Source: RH-AL1 sp965214415
Lineage (GTDB): Bacteria; Pseudomonadota; Alphaproteobacteria; Rhizobiales; Beijerinckiaceae
Length of the DNA stretch: 64,000 bases
Reading direction: 5' to 3'
Assembly (NCBI GenBank): GCA_965214415.1
Contig: CBDCBQ010000003.1
Location: 2,728,001 to 2,792,000 of the forward strand
Part shown: positions 26,386-35,836 of the stretch, piece by piece
Layout of the letters: each line of letters begins with the position of its first letter
Numbering within the stretch: position 1 is the first letter of the stretch
Notes under the pieces: generated by a model
What the model saw: the letters and a program-made list of their open reading frames with translations, nothing else
Database searches by the model: none
What the model was told of the DNA's origin: nothing
Program-made: the position numbers and the translations under genes

Positions 26386-28439
26386 GCGGTAAACTTAATG
26401 CAGCCCTGGCGTGGGCCGCCAGAGGTTTCCGGTGTTTCCCTCTTAGATGTAACGGCAAGTTGCCGAACGACGGCATGGGCTGGACGCTCCACGCGTCGAG
26501 CGACCCCGACGTCGTCCGCTCCATGTGGACGGACCCCTTCACCGGCGCGGAGCACAACTACAACATCGGCTTCCTGACGACGGGCCACGTGGTGCTCGAC
26601 GTCGACACGAAGGACGGCAAGCGGGGGCTCGACACCTTCTTCGACCTGGGGCTCGACTTCGACACGCTCACGATGCGCACGCCGTCCGGCGGCTACCACG
26701 TGGTCTACGCCGGCGTGGAGCACCCCGTGGGCAGCGGGCACCTCGTGGGGCCGGCCGACGGCATGGACGTCAAGAGCCTCAACGCCTACGTGGCGGCTCC
26801 GGGATCGACGATCGACGGTCTGCCGTACGTCGTCGAGATCGACGCTCCGGTGGCAGCATTCCCCGAGCATCTCCGACACCTGCTGAAGCGACCGCGCGAG
26901 CGCGGCACCGCGCCGGTCACGAGCATCGAGCTGGATCTTCCGGAGTCGGTGGAGTGCGCGGCCCACTGGCTGCGCCGCGAGGCGCCGCTCGCCATCGCGG
27001 GTGCCAACGGCGACGACACGACGTTCGCCGTCGGCTGCCGGATCCGCGACTTCGGCGTCTCCGAGGAGACGGCGCTCGAGCTGTTTCTGGACGAATACAA
27101 TCCGCGCTGCGAGCCGCCGTGGAGCGCGGGAGAGGCGCGGCTTAAGATCGAAAACGCCTACCGCTACGCGAAGGGGGCTGCCGGTTCAGCGAGCCCCGCG
27201 GCCATCTTCGAGAGCGTGGTCGTCGTCGAGCATCCAGGTCGCGTCCCGCCCAAAGTCTGCCCCGGGTTTCAAGCCAAGCGGTTTGAATGGAAGGAGCCTG
27301 CGACCTTCCCGCGGCGGCGCTGGATCTACGGACATCACCTGATCCGCAAATTCTTCTCCTGCACGTTCGCACCTGGCGGAGTCGGGAAGACGAACCTGGT
27401 GCTGGCAGAAGCGATTTCACTCGCGATCGGCAGGAGCCTTCTCGGCGGGAAACTTCACGAAGGGCCGCTTCGCGTTTGGGTGTTGAATTTAGAAGACCCG
27501 CTCGAAGAACTTGAGCGGCGAGTAATTACCATCTGCCTGCACTACGCGGTCGATCCGGCGCTCGCGTGCGCCAACTTGTTCCTAAACAGCGGACGCGACA
27601 CGGAAGTCGTGATCGCCACGACAACGCGAGAAGGAACGGTTATCGCGACGCCAGTCGTCGAGGCCCTGAAGGCCACGCTCAAGGAAAACAAGATCGACGT
27701 CGTGATCCTTGACCCATTCGTCTCTGCGCATCGGGTGTTTGAAAACGACAACGGCGCGATCGACGCGGTTTGCAAGGCTATTGCCGGCATCGCTGACGAA
27801 ACCGACACCGCGTGGGATCTGGTCCACCATGTCCGCAAGGGAACCGGTCTCGAGACGACCGTGGAAGACGGCCGCGGCGCGGTTTCGCTACTGGCGGCTT
27901 CCCGGTCCGCGCGCGTTCTCAACCGCATGACGAAGGACGAAGCCTCACGCGCCGGCGTCGGTCGGCCGCGCGACTACTTTCGGGTCGATAATGGCAAGGC
28001 TAATCTCGCTCCACCGCCTGATCGATCCGATTGGTACCACCTAGAAAACGTATCGCTGGGCAATCACGGTCCCAACCTCTTCGACGAGCCTTCCGACCAA
28101 GTCGGTGTTGTCGAAGAGTGGCAGTGGCCCGCTGCGGCGGCGGAGATGACAGACGCTCACCGCCTCGAAATTCAAAAACTGGTGCGGGAGGGCGAGTGGC
28201 GGGAGAACTCACAAACCAAATCCAAGTGGGTCGGCAACGTGGTTGCCAGAGTACTTTCGTTGGATGTGACCGATGCGGGTCACAGGGGCCGACTCCGCGG
28301 CATCATCGACATTTGCATTAAGATCGATGTCCTCAAGCTTGTGCATCGGCAGGATGGCAAACGCGAGATGAAAGCGTTCGTCGAGGTCGGAGAATGGGTG
28401 CCCACCCAACCTGCCGGACCTCTTGGAGGTACGGCATAA
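26382..28439 (+). CDS. Primase-polymerase/helicase fusion (PrimPol plus RepA-like AAA ATPase)
   Basis: This 685-residue protein has an N-terminal bifunctional primase/polymerase domain (residues 5-170) with catalytic-type VVLDVDTKDG near 75 and TPSGGYHVVY. A helical linker follows. A RecA-like helicase domain has Walker A APGGVGKTN near 330 and Walker B VVILDP near 440. Such fusions replicate small integrative elements and satellites. The GTG start overlaps the AlpA-like gene. With the terminase-like gene downstream this is the replication/packaging core of the element. Confidence 0.85.
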   Translation: MSGKLNAALAWAARGFRCFPLRCNGKLPNDGMGWTLHASSDPDVVRSMWTDPFTGAEHNYNIGFLTTGHVVLDVDTKDGKRGLDTFFDLGLDFDTLTMRTPSGGYHVVYAGVEHPVGSGHLVGPADGMDVKSLNAYVAAPGSTIDGLPYVVEIDAPVAAFPEHLRHLLKRPRERGTAPVTSIELDLPESVECAAHWLRREAPLAIAGANGDDTTFAVGCRIRDFGVSEETALELFLDEYNPRCEPPWSAGEARLKIENAYRYAKGAAGSASPAAIFESVVVVEHPGRVPPKVCPGFQAKRFEWKEPATFPRRRWIYGHHLIRKFFSCTFAPGGVGKTNLVLAEAISLAIGRSLLGGKLHEGPLRVWVLNLEDPLEELERRVITICLHYAVDPALACANLFLNSGRDTEVVIATTTREGTVIATPVVEALKATLKENKIDVVILDPFVSAHRVFENDNGAIDAVCKAIAGIADETDTAWDLVHHVRKGTGLETTVEDGRGAVSLLAASRSARVLNRMTKDEASRAGVGRPRDYFRVDNGKANLAPPPDRSDWYHLENVSLGNHGPNLFDEPSDQVGVVEEWQWPAAAAEMTDAHRLEIQKLVREGEWRENSQTKSKWVGNVVARVLSLDVTDAGHRGRLRGIIDICIKIDVLKLVHRQDGKREMKAFVEVGEWVPTQPAGPLGGTA

Positions 28440-28473
28440 AGAGGTGCGGCAGTGCGGCGCTGAAGCTGCCGTA

Positions 28474-28501
28474 CCACCCCCCTATTTATAGGGATGGGTG
28501 G
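28474..28501. repeat. Inverted repeat upstream of the terminase-like gene
   Basis: CCACCC pairs with GGGTGG around a CTAT-TT-ATAG core, and GTGCGGCA repeats lie on both sides (28,444-28,520). It sits in the 190-bp gap between primase and terminase-like gene. It could be an operator, an origin hairpin or a packaging site. Confidence 0.35.
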
Positions 28502-28632
28502 TGCGGCACGGCAGCAGAGAGGAGAAGGATGGTACGGCAGACAAACCAAGAAAGCAGCGCCGCGAAAGCGCGCGATAGAGTTTCATGACCCGGACGTTTT
28601 CGAGCTATGCGTTTGATGCTACAAAACCATGT

Positions 28633-29160
28633 ATGGCCGCACCCAAAGGTAACCAGAACGCGAAGGGAAACCGTGGAGGCACGGGGCGTCCCACGAGCTA
28701 CACTTCCCGCTGTGCTGCAACGGCGCGATATGTCGCGAGCACTGGCGGACTGGATTTGCAGGTTGCTATGGCGCTCGACGTCGACGTGCGCACGGTGACG
28801 GCTTGGAAGCAGCGGCATCCCGACTTTGCCGCGGCGTGCGTCGTCACCGACGAGGAGAAGCTCCACGCGGTGACGTGCAGTCTGTACCATCGAGCGGTGG
28901 GGTACGAGCACCCCGCCACTAAGATCATCCCGACGAGCGGGGGCATCTTTCGGGTCCCCTACATCAAGCACTATCCGCCCGACGTCGCCGCCATCAAATT
29001 CTACCTCTGCAACCGCGCACCAGCGGAATGGCGGGAGCGCGCCGAGCCGGGATCTGGCTCGAGCGAGGTCGTAGTGCGCGTCTTGGGCGGCCTGCCAGAA
29101 TGTGAGCCGGAGGATTCGGCACAGCCCCGCGCCCTGTCAAATGCAGGCGAGGGACACTAA
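28633..29160 (+). CDS. Terminase small subunit-like protein
   Basis: A protein of about 175 residues. It starts MAAPKGNQNAKGNRGG, an opening typical of phage terminase small subunits, followed by a helix-turn-helix (LQVAMALDVDVRTVTAWKQ). The centre has HYPPDVAAIKFYLCNRAPAEW, also typical of this family. An ATG 48 bp upstream is possible but less like the family. No large terminase subunit is seen nearby, so it may serve a satellite-type element or be a relic. Confidence 0.65.
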   Translation: MAAPKGNQNAKGNRGGTGRPTSYTSRCAATARYVASTGGLDLQVAMALDVDVRTVTAWKQRHPDFAAACVVTDEEKLHAVTCSLYHRAVGYEHPATKIIPTSGGIFRVPYIKHYPPDVAAIKFYLCNRAPAEWRERAEPGSGSSEVVVRVLGGLPECEPEDSAQPRALSNAGEGH

Positions 29161-29380
29161 AACTCAGGTTTCGGCGATGGCCTGGCGAATCCCGGCAATG
29201 GGCTCCTTAGCGCCCAATCCGGTCAGTAGGCGTCAAGGCGAGCTGCTCTTAAACAGACGTTCGCTAATCGGTCGGAACGCGGCAATCGATACGAACCTGC
29301 ATCTCGAAATGCGGCGCCGACCAGCATAAGCTTGCCTGTTGCCAGAACGCCGCAGCTGTCCTACGAGAAAGTAGCTCTAG

Positions 29381-30667
29381 CAGGCTGTTAAAGAAGCCTT
29401 GATTTCGATGACTCGCGTTCCGGCTTTTGATTTTGAGAGCCTAATTTTGGCGCGTTCGGTTCGTCGTTTTTTGGTTTAAGGCGCCTGCGGACTCTGGATT
29501 GGCCGGTCAGGCGCTCGTTCCTATGAGTTTGGGCAGTCGGATCAGGTTGTAGGCGGCGGCCGCGAAGGTGAAGGCCCATCCGACCTTGTCGGTGCCGCGC
29601 TGCATCGGTCGCCTCATGCCGCCGACGCTCTTCATCCAGCCGAAGGCTTCCTCGATGCGCTTGCGGATGCGCTGGCTCGCCAGATAGCCGGCATGCCGCG
29701 TCGTGCGGCCGTCGATCGCCGAGCGGCGCGTGGTGTTGCGCGCGATGTGCGCCCGCACGTTCATGCTGCGCAGCTCGTTCACGAAATCGGCGGCGTCATA
29801 GCCCTTGTCGGCGCCGAGTGTGATCGCGTCGGGCCGGTCGGCATGCCGCTCGATCATCGCCAGGGCGGCGACGCGCTCGGCATGGCCGCCCGCCGGCGTC
29901 AGGCAGGCATCGACGAGAAGGCCGTTGCGGTTCTCCATCAACGCATGGCCGAGGAAGGCGAGCTTGGCCTCCATGCCCGGCCCCTTGCGATAGAGCTTGG
30001 CGTCGGGGTCGGTCGTGCTCGCATGCGTCGCATTGGAGCGCGTCTCGCCGCGAAAGTTCGTCTCGATATTGCGTCCGCCGGACGGCGGCGGCGGATCATC
30101 CGGCCCATCGACCGGCTTGAAGCTCTTCATCGAAGCCCAGGCCTGGACGAGCGTCCCATCGACACTGAAATGGTCGGTCGAGAGAAGGCGCTTCACGCGC
30201 GGCTGCGCCATCAGCGTCGCCAGGAACCGCGCGGCGACGGCGCCCTCCAGCAATCGGTCACGGTTCTTCGAGAAGGTGGAATGATCCCAGGCCGGCTCGT
30301 CGACGCCGATCCCGACGAACCAGCGAAACAGCAAGTCGAACTCGAGCCGCTCCATCAGCAGACGCTCGGAGCGAATCGAGTAGAACGCCTGCAGAAGCAT
30401 CGCTCGCAGCAGCTTCTCCGGCGCGATTGATGGCCGGCCGATGCCCGCATAGAGCACCGCGAAGTCCCGCTCCATCGACGCCAGCGTCTCGTTCACCAGC
30501 AGTCGGATCGCGCGCAGCGGATGATCCTTCCGCACTCGCTCTTCGAGATCCACGTAGCTGAAAAGAGACCCCATTCGCTCATCCGATCCGCGCAAATCAG
30601 CCTCCCTCGACAGAGAGGATTGAATCACGCTGGGCGACGGGAGACGAGCGACTTCTTCAACAAACTG
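29381..30667 (-). mobile_element. IS5-family insertion sequence, apparently complete
   Basis: The ends are imperfect inverted repeats: CAGGCTGTTAAAGAAG at the left and CAGTTTGTTGAAGAAG (reverse strand) at the right. Both ends are flanked by CTAG, consistent with the YTAR 4-bp target duplication of IS5 relatives. It sits 30 bp in front of sulfotransferase copy 3. Confidence 0.8.
29507..30628 (-). CDS. IS5-family DDE transposase
   Basis: This 373-residue transposase has an N-terminal DUF772-like region (HPLRAIRLLVNE, RPSIAPEKLLRAMLLQ) and a DDE core: FSVDGTLVQAWAS (first Asp), GADKGYDA (second Asp) and RIRKRIEEAFGWMK (Glu). The frame is intact. A short decayed copy of the same transposase lies at 37,741-37,891, so this family has been active more than once here. 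Confidence 0.92.
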   Translation of the reverse strand: MIQSSLSREADLRGSDERMGSLFSYVDLEERVRKDHPLRAIRLLVNETLASMERDFAVLYAGIGRPSIAPEKLLRAMLLQAFYSIRSERLLMERLEFDLLFRWFVGIGVDEPAWDHSTFSKNRDRLLEGAVAARFLATLMAQPRVKRLLSTDHFSVDGTLVQAWASMKSFKPVDGPDDPPPPSGGRNIETNFRGETRSNATHASTTDPDAKLYRKGPGMEAKLAFLGHALMENRNGLLVDACLTPAGGHAERVAALAMIERHADRPDAITLGADKGYDAADFVNELRSMNVRAHIARNTTRRSAIDGRTTRHAGYLASQRIRKRIEEAFGWMKSVGGMRRPMQRGTDKVGWAFTFAAAAYNLIRLPKLIGTSA

Positions 30668-30699
30668 CTAGGCGCGCCTCGGCGGCTTTTCCGAGGGGC

Positions 30700-31524
30700 G
30701 TGTGCGGTTTGGGCGAGGGTTTTCACGTCATCTCAGGCCTGCCGCGCTCCGGCTCGACGCTGCTGGCGGCGATCCTGCGGCAAAACCCGGACATTCATGC
30801 CGGCATGTCGAGCCCCGTGCTTTCGCTCGTCCTCGCCCTGCAGCGGCAGATGAGCCAGGAGAACGAGGGCGCGCCCTTCGTCACCGACGCCAAGCGCGAG
30901 GCCGTGCTGCACGGCGCCGTCGCCGGCTTCTACGCCGACCTCGCCGACAAGCGCACGATCCTCGACACCAACCGCGGCTGGTGCGCCAAGCTGCCGCTCA
31001 TCGCGCGGCTGTGGCCGGAGGCCAAGGTGATCGCCTGCGTGCGCGACGTCGGCTGGATCATGGATTCGCTGGAGCGCATCCATCGCGCCAACCCGCTCGA
31101 ACCCTCGCGCATGTTCGGCTTCGACCCCGGCGGCACGGTCTACGGTCGCGTCGGTGCGCTGGCGGCGAGCGACGGCATGGTCGGCTTCGCGCTCGACGCC
31201 TTGCGCGAGGCGTACTTCGCGCCGGAAGCCAAGGGCCGGCTCATGCTGGTCGGCTATCGCTCGCTGACGACCGAGCCCGCGCGGGTGCTAGACGCCATCT
31301 ACGACTTCCTCGGCCTGCCGCCCTTCGCGCACGATTTCGAGAACGTTACTTACGACGCCGATGAGTTCGACCGGCGCCTCGGCGCGCCGGGCCTGCATCG
31401 CGTCGCCCGCAAGGTGACGCCGAACGTGCGCGAGCCGACCCTGCCGCCGGGCCTCTTCACGCGCTTTGAAAACGACGCCTTCTGGCGCGAAGGGGCGAAC
31501 CCGCACGCGGTGAAGGTGATATGA
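30700..31524 (+). CDS. Sulfotransferase (PAPS-dependent), copy 3
   Basis: This 274-residue protein has SGLPRSGSTLLAAILRQNP near residue 12, CVRDVGWIMDSLERI near 113, and a C-terminal pattern LGAPGLHRVARKV shared with copies 1 and 2. It is the most divergent of the three. The likely start is GTG 30700, which lies only 32 bp from the IS end, so the native promoter was probably displaced by the insertion. It is followed after 61 bp by a Hint-domain gene on the same strand. Confidence 0.87.
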   Translation: MCGLGEGFHVISGLPRSGSTLLAAILRQNPDIHAGMSSPVLSLVLALQRQMSQENEGAPFVTDAKREAVLHGAVAGFYADLADKRTILDTNRGWCAKLPLIARLWPEAKVIACVRDVGWIMDSLERIHRANPLEPSRMFGFDPGGTVYGRVGALAASDGMVGFALDALREAYFAPEAKGRLMLVGYRSLTTEPARVLDAIYDFLGLPPFAHDFENVTYDADEFDRRLGAPGLHRVARKVTPNVREPTLPPGLFTRFENDAFWREGANPHAVKVI

Positions 31525-31585
31525 GGTTGGATGCCTGCGCGGCATCGCTGATTGATTGGAAGCAAATAAAGTAAAGGAAGCGACG

Positions 31586-33622
31586 ATGGCGGGTGGCGGC
31601 AACGGCGGCAGAAGTTACGGAGGCGCTCCAGGCGGCGCAGGTGGCCCATACCAGTTTGTGGCGGGCGCCGATGGCGGCACAATTTCTTTTAAGGGCACTT
31701 ATCATGGCGGCGGCGGTGGTGGAGGCGCTGACGCACGAGGTGGCGCAGGAAGCGGCGCCGGTGGGGGCGCTGGAACAAGCGCGAACATCAATGGTGGGGC
31801 TGGCGTCGGGGGCGGCGGCGGTGGCGGCGGCGGTGGGTACAGCGTTGTTGAAATGGCGTTCGTTGCGGGCGGCACGACCGGTGGCAAAGGGGGAGCCGGC
31901 GCCTACAGCTTTGGCCTGACTGGTGCTGGCGGCGGCGGTGCCGGCGGCTACGGGGCAATCGTTACAAGTGCAACGGCGGGCACCAATACGGCCACGATCG
32001 CGGGTGGTGACGGCGGTGACGGAGGGACGCTAATCAGCTCCCCATTCTATTCTCCCTCCTACACCGGGTCTGGCGGTTCTGGCGGGGCTGGCGCGCAACT
32101 TACTTCAGTCGGTGCCAATGCAAGCAATGACGGAGCGGTAAAGGGAGGCGACGGCGGAAACGGCGGTGGCGGCAACAATCCAGACTATGGCGGGTCGGGC
32201 GGGGCCGGCGGGACTGGCTTGCAGCTTACCAAAGGCAGCGGCACCGTTGTCAACAACGGCACCATCCAAGGAGGCGCCGGCGGGGCCGCCAGCATGCTTG
32301 GTGTTCCCAAATATCCGAACGCAACAGGCGTCGCCGGCGCGGGCGGCGCGGGACTGATCGCCTCCTCCGCGACGATCGTCAACACTAATACGATCGCTGG
32401 CGGTGCGGGCGGTATGGGCGGTGAGGTGGGCAACCAATATTTTGTCAACAACAACAACTACACCGGGAGTGGGGGAGCGGGAGGCGCCGGTATCATTGGT
32501 AGTAACCTCGCGATTACCAACAGCGGCAATATTTCCGGCGGCAGCGGTGGCGCCGGGGGCGCCTCTAATTATTCTTACGGCGTCGGGAACCCAGGCGCGG
32601 CGGGTAACGCCATCGAGTTTACGGGCGGCGCGAACAGCCTAACGCTGCAGTCTGGCTCGACCATCACCGGCGCGATCAGCCTCGACACGAGTAGCACCAC
32701 GCTCGCCTTCGCCCAGCCGACCAACGCGACGCTTTCGAGCGCGATCGTCAGTGCCGGCTCGATCACCAGGACCGGTGCGGGCACGCTGACCCTATCCGGC
32801 GCCAATACGTTCTCCGGCGGCACCACTATCGACGCCGGCACACTTGACCTTGCTGTTGCCGACACGTTCGTCAATGGAACGGTCGCGAGCGGTGGCGCCG
32901 GCGTCGGCGCGATTAGCTTTGGGGCGATGCCAGGAACGCTGGCGCTCGCCGCGGTTGCTCAGCCGACCAGCATGAGCACCTTCGGCAACACGCTGGCGAA
33001 CTTCGGTACCAACGATTCGCTCGACCTGCTGGGCCTGACCTACACGTCGGGCGCCCTTCCGACGCCGCTGCTGTTCGCGCCTGGCCTCTTCGGTCCGAAC
33101 TTCGGCACGATCAGCGTGACCGAAGACGGCGAGACCGAAACCTTCACGCTAGCCAATCCCGGCGCGGCCACTTATTTCGCTCAGTCCGACGGTAACGGCG
33201 GGACGCTGATCGACTCTAACGTTGTCTGCTTCGCGTCAGGCACGCGGATCCGCACGGCACGTGGCGAGGTGGCGGTGGAGCATCTTGTCGTCGGTGATCT
33301 CGCCGTCACCTCATCCGGCGCCCACCGCCCGATCCGCTGGATCGGCTCGCGCCTGACGCACCCTCGCCGCCACCCGCGCCCGCACAAGGCCATGCCGGTG
33401 CGCGTCGCGGCCCATGCTTTTGCTCCTAACCGTCCCGCGCGCGACCTGTTGGTGTCGCCCGGCCATTCGCTCTGCGTCAACATCGTCGACGAGGTGCTGA
33501 TCCCGGCGATGGCGCTGATCAAGCATCAGCATGCGGGTGGTGATGTCCTGCTTCGGCGCGCGCAGCTTGGGATTGCCGGAAGCAATAATGCCCGAAACCG
33601 CAAGTCACCGTACGATCAGTGA
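31586..33622 (+). CDS. Glycine-rich repeat protein with autotransporter-type beta repeat and truncated Hint domain (copy E)
   Basis: A frame of about 678 residues from ATG 31586 (AAGGAAG upstream). Residues 1-370 are glycine-rich repeats with GGSGGAGG-type blocks alternating with short beta units (IVNTNTIAGGAGG, ITNSGNISGGSGG). A segment SITRTGAGTLTLSGANTFSG then matches the autotransporter-associated beta-strand repeat. The Hint domain starts at Cys near residue 548 (CFASGTRIRTARGEVAVE) and runs to SPGHSLCVN and EVLIPAMAL. It breaks near 33,520, where homology stops, and the last 33 codons run into a MerR remnant. The Hint domain has lost its second half. Confidence 0.75.
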   Translation: MAGGGNGGRSYGGAPGGAGGPYQFVAGADGGTISFKGTYHGGGGGGGADARGGAGSGAGGGAGTSANINGGAGVGGGGGGGGGGYSVVEMAFVAGGTTGGKGGAGAYSFGLTGAGGGGAGGYGAIVTSATAGTNTATIAGGDGGDGGTLISSPFYSPSYTGSGGSGGAGAQLTSVGANASNDGAVKGGDGGNGGGGNNPDYGGSGGAGGTGLQLTKGSGTVVNNGTIQGGAGGAASMLGVPKYPNATGVAGAGGAGLIASSATIVNTNTIAGGAGGMGGEVGNQYFVNNNNYTGSGGAGGAGIIGSNLAITNSGNISGGSGGAGGASNYSYGVGNPGAAGNAIEFTGGANSLTLQSGSTITGAISLDTSSTTLAFAQPTNATLSSAIVSAGSITRTGAGTLTLSGANTFSGGTTIDAGTLDLAVADTFVNGTVASGGAGVGAISFGAMPGTLALAAVAQPTSMSTFGNTLANFGTNDSLDLLGLTYTSGALPTPLLFAPGLFGPNFGTISVTEDGETETFTLANPGAATYFAQSDGNGGTLIDSNVVCFASGTRIRTARGEVAVEHLVVGDLAVTSSGAHRPIRWIGSRLTHPRRHPRPHKAMPVRVAAHAFAPNRPARDLLVSPGHSLCVNIVDEVLIPAMALIKHQHAGGDVLLRRAQLGIAGSNNARNRKSPYDQ

Positions 33623-33689
33623 AATGGCTGTGTTGTATGGCATTACTTTTAGAACACTTCGCTTCTATGAGGACAGAGGTTTTTTCTAG
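33588..33689 (+). pseudogene. MerR-family regulator N-terminal remnant
   Basis: The frame from ATG 33588 reads MPETASHRTISEMAVLYGIT, then FRTLRFYEDRGFF and a TAG. This is the first helix-turn-helix and wing of a MerR regulator, cut off after 33 residues. It overlaps the end of the broken Hint gene in another frame and so marks a recombination junction. Confidence 0.75.
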
Positions 33690-33767
33690 GCTGCATCTTT
33701 AATCAAGCGGCCTCTCAGGCGCTCCCACCGAAATTCTATTGACTCGACACCAGCTACGTTCCGCACC

Positions 33768-34046
33768 ATGCGCCTGTCGGAATACCCCTTTGTCACGGTT
33801 CGGATAGGGTGCTCACAATGCGCCAGGCGAGGCAGCTACAGGCTCGCGCGCCTTGCTGACAAGTATGGGCCGGAGATCGCGATGACGTCGCTCCTGGGCC
33901 ATCTCGCGGGCGACTGCGATCGGCGCGATGCAAAGCGCAACGTCTACGGCTTCTGCGGCGCGTTCTACCCTGATCTAAGCTCCGGTCGACCGCCCGATGA
34001 TCCGCAAGTCGCGCCGGCTAGGCCGAAGCTACGTGCAGTCGAGTGA
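33768..34046 (+). CDS. Conserved small protein with CxxC motif
   Basis: This 92-residue protein reads MRLSEYPFVTVRIGCSQCAR, then RLARLADKYGPEIAMTSLLG and a Cys pair (DCDRRD, FCGAFYPDL). The four Cys suggest a small zinc-ribbon. It resembles a small hypothetical family common in Hyphomicrobiales. Function unknown. Confidence 0.6.
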   Translation: MRLSEYPFVTVRIGCSQCARRGSYRLARLADKYGPEIAMTSLLGHLAGDCDRRDAKRNVYGFCGAFYPDLSSGRPPDDPQVAPARPKLRAVE

Positions 34047-34173
34047 GCGCAGTTACGGCAGGCGGCGGAGATCTTTCGCGACGCAACGCGAACCTGCCGG
34101 CACGCAGCCGGTGATTGACTCTTAACAAGCCGTCCGCAGAGTTGGCCTCGTACCGTTTGCGTAGGAGTGCCGC

Positions 34174-35078
34174 GTGCCACCTCGTCCATACTGGAAGGGC
34201 TACCTCAAGCTCTCCCTCGTCTCCTGCCCGATCGCCGTCTACTCCGCGACCTCATCGAATGAGCGCATTGCCTTTCGGCAGATCAACAAGCAGACTGGCA
34301 ACCGGCTCCGACAGCAGCTTGTGGATGACGAAACCGGCGATGTTGTCGAGGCGGTCGACAAGGGCCGCGGCTACGAGACCGGCCGCCATGAATTCATGAT
34401 GGTTGAAGACGAAGAACTCGAGGCGGTCGCGATCGAGAGCAGCCGCACGATCGACATCGACAGCTTCGTCCCACGCGTGCAGATCGACGAGCGCTATCTC
34501 GACAGCGCCTACTACCTCGTCCCCGAAAGCAAAGTCGCGCAGGACGCCTTCGCGGTGATTCGCGATGCCATGCGCGGCAAGGACATGGTGGCGCTCGGTC
34601 GGATTGTCCTCTCCAAGCGCGAGCGCGTCGTGATGCTGCAGGCCTGGGAGAAGGGCATCATGGCGACCACGCTTCGGTACGCCTACGAGTCCGCGAGACG
34701 GCGGCATACTTCGCGGAGATCCCCGACATTGCCGTCTCGGACGACATGCTGCGGCTCGCCGAGCATATCCTCGAGACCAAGGCCCCGACCTTCGATCCTT
34801 CGGCCTTCAAGAATCGCTACGAAGAGGCGGTGATGGAGATGCTCAAGGCCAAGCAAGAGGGACATGCGCCAGCGAAAGAGAAGGCCGCGAGCAGCAACCC
34901 GAGCGTGATCAACCTGATGGAAGCGCTGAAGCGCAGCCTGGTCGGCACATCCACGCCCACGCCGCCTCCAAGGGACGTGCTGAAGCCGAGGAAGGCGAAA
35001 CAGCGCCTGGAAGGCCAACGCGAGATGCTGCTCCCGATCGCCGGCAAGGGTCCGACTGCGTCGGTGGCGAAAGCCTAA
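34174..35078 (+). pseudogene. ku: Ku protein (non-homologous end joining), frameshifted
   Basis: GTG start with TAGGAG upstream. PRPYWKGYLKLSLVSCPIAV, then FRQINKQTGNR and YYLVPESKVAQDAFAVIRDA, are bacterial Ku beta-barrel signatures. The frame is right to LRYAYE near 34,690, then shifts. The other frame continues VRETAAYFAEIPDIAVSDDM and LAEHILETKAPTFDPS to the stop at 35,078. Restoring one G in GAGTCCGCG gives a normal Ku of about 300 residues. No ligD is nearby. It may be a true mutation or an assembly error. Confidence 0.88.
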
Positions 35079-35341
35079 ACAGTGCCGTCGCGGGCGCCAA
35101 GCGCGCGGATCAAGGCGACAGGGTCAGACCCTCCGATCTGCAATCAGAGCTGGCGGGATCGAGCCAAAGATTTGTGTCGCCGCAACGTCTCGTCATACCG
35201 GTCGTGGTGATCGTCCGCGACGATAAAACCCCCAGTGTGTCCTTTACGGTCGAGAGCGCCACCAAAGCGCTTTCTGAAGGCAGCCTCACGGTCATCGATC
35301 TGCGGACGCGCCGGCTCATCCGACGGTGCGGGTCACATCCT

Positions 35342-35809
35342 ATGGACGCTAATGCGCCTGGCGGGGCGCCGCCCGCAGACAAGTCTTACTTTGTCGCCAA
35401 ATGGTTCAAGCGGCTGGTGGGGCTGGCAGGGCTTGTCTTTGGCGCTATCGCGCCAAAGCTGACCGCGCCGGTCAACCTGACCCTGCCGTTCGCCGTTTCG
35501 AGCAGATTGCTCTGCCTGCTGGGATTTGCGGTCATGTATGCCGCTCTTGCGGTCGTCACCGCCAATCCGCGCAACGCCGCCATCGTCGCCATACTCTCCG
35601 GTGTGCTGTCGACGATTTCCTCGGCGATCTACCTGACCTTGCTCTACTCGCCGTCTGAAGGCACGCCGGGGATGACGGTCGAATGGGTCGAGTTCATTCT
35701 GTTTTGCAGCGCGTATTTCGGCATCGGGATCGTCATCGCTTACGTCTACAAAAACGGCGGCAATCTTCTGATCAGGAAGATTTATAAGCTGCCGTCCAAC
35801 GGCACATGA
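35342..35809 (+). CDS. Membrane protein of unknown function
   Basis: From ATG 35342 the 155-residue protein has four hydrophobic helices (around LVGLAGLVFGAI, LLCLLGFAVMYAALAVV, AAIVAILSGVLSTISSAIYL and FILFCSAYFGIGIVIAYV) and a basic C-terminus. The frame is open further upstream to a GTG at 35174, but that part looks unrelated. The family is not recognised. Confidence 0.5.
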   Translation: MDANAPGGAPPADKSYFVAKWFKRLVGLAGLVFGAIAPKLTAPVNLTLPFAVSSRLLCLLGFAVMYAALAVVTANPRNAAIVAILSGVLSTISSAIYLTLLYSPSEGTPGMTVEWVEFILFCSAYFGIGIVIAYVYKNGGNLLIRKIYKLPSNGT

Positions 35810-35836
35810 TTCGAGCGAAAAGATTGGAGGATGGGC

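Noticed and set aside
31586..32640. CRISPR-like or tandem DNA repeat array
   Set aside because: The repetition is of glycine codons with irregular spacing; there is no constant repeat-spacer unit. No CRISPR array was seen anywhere in the window.
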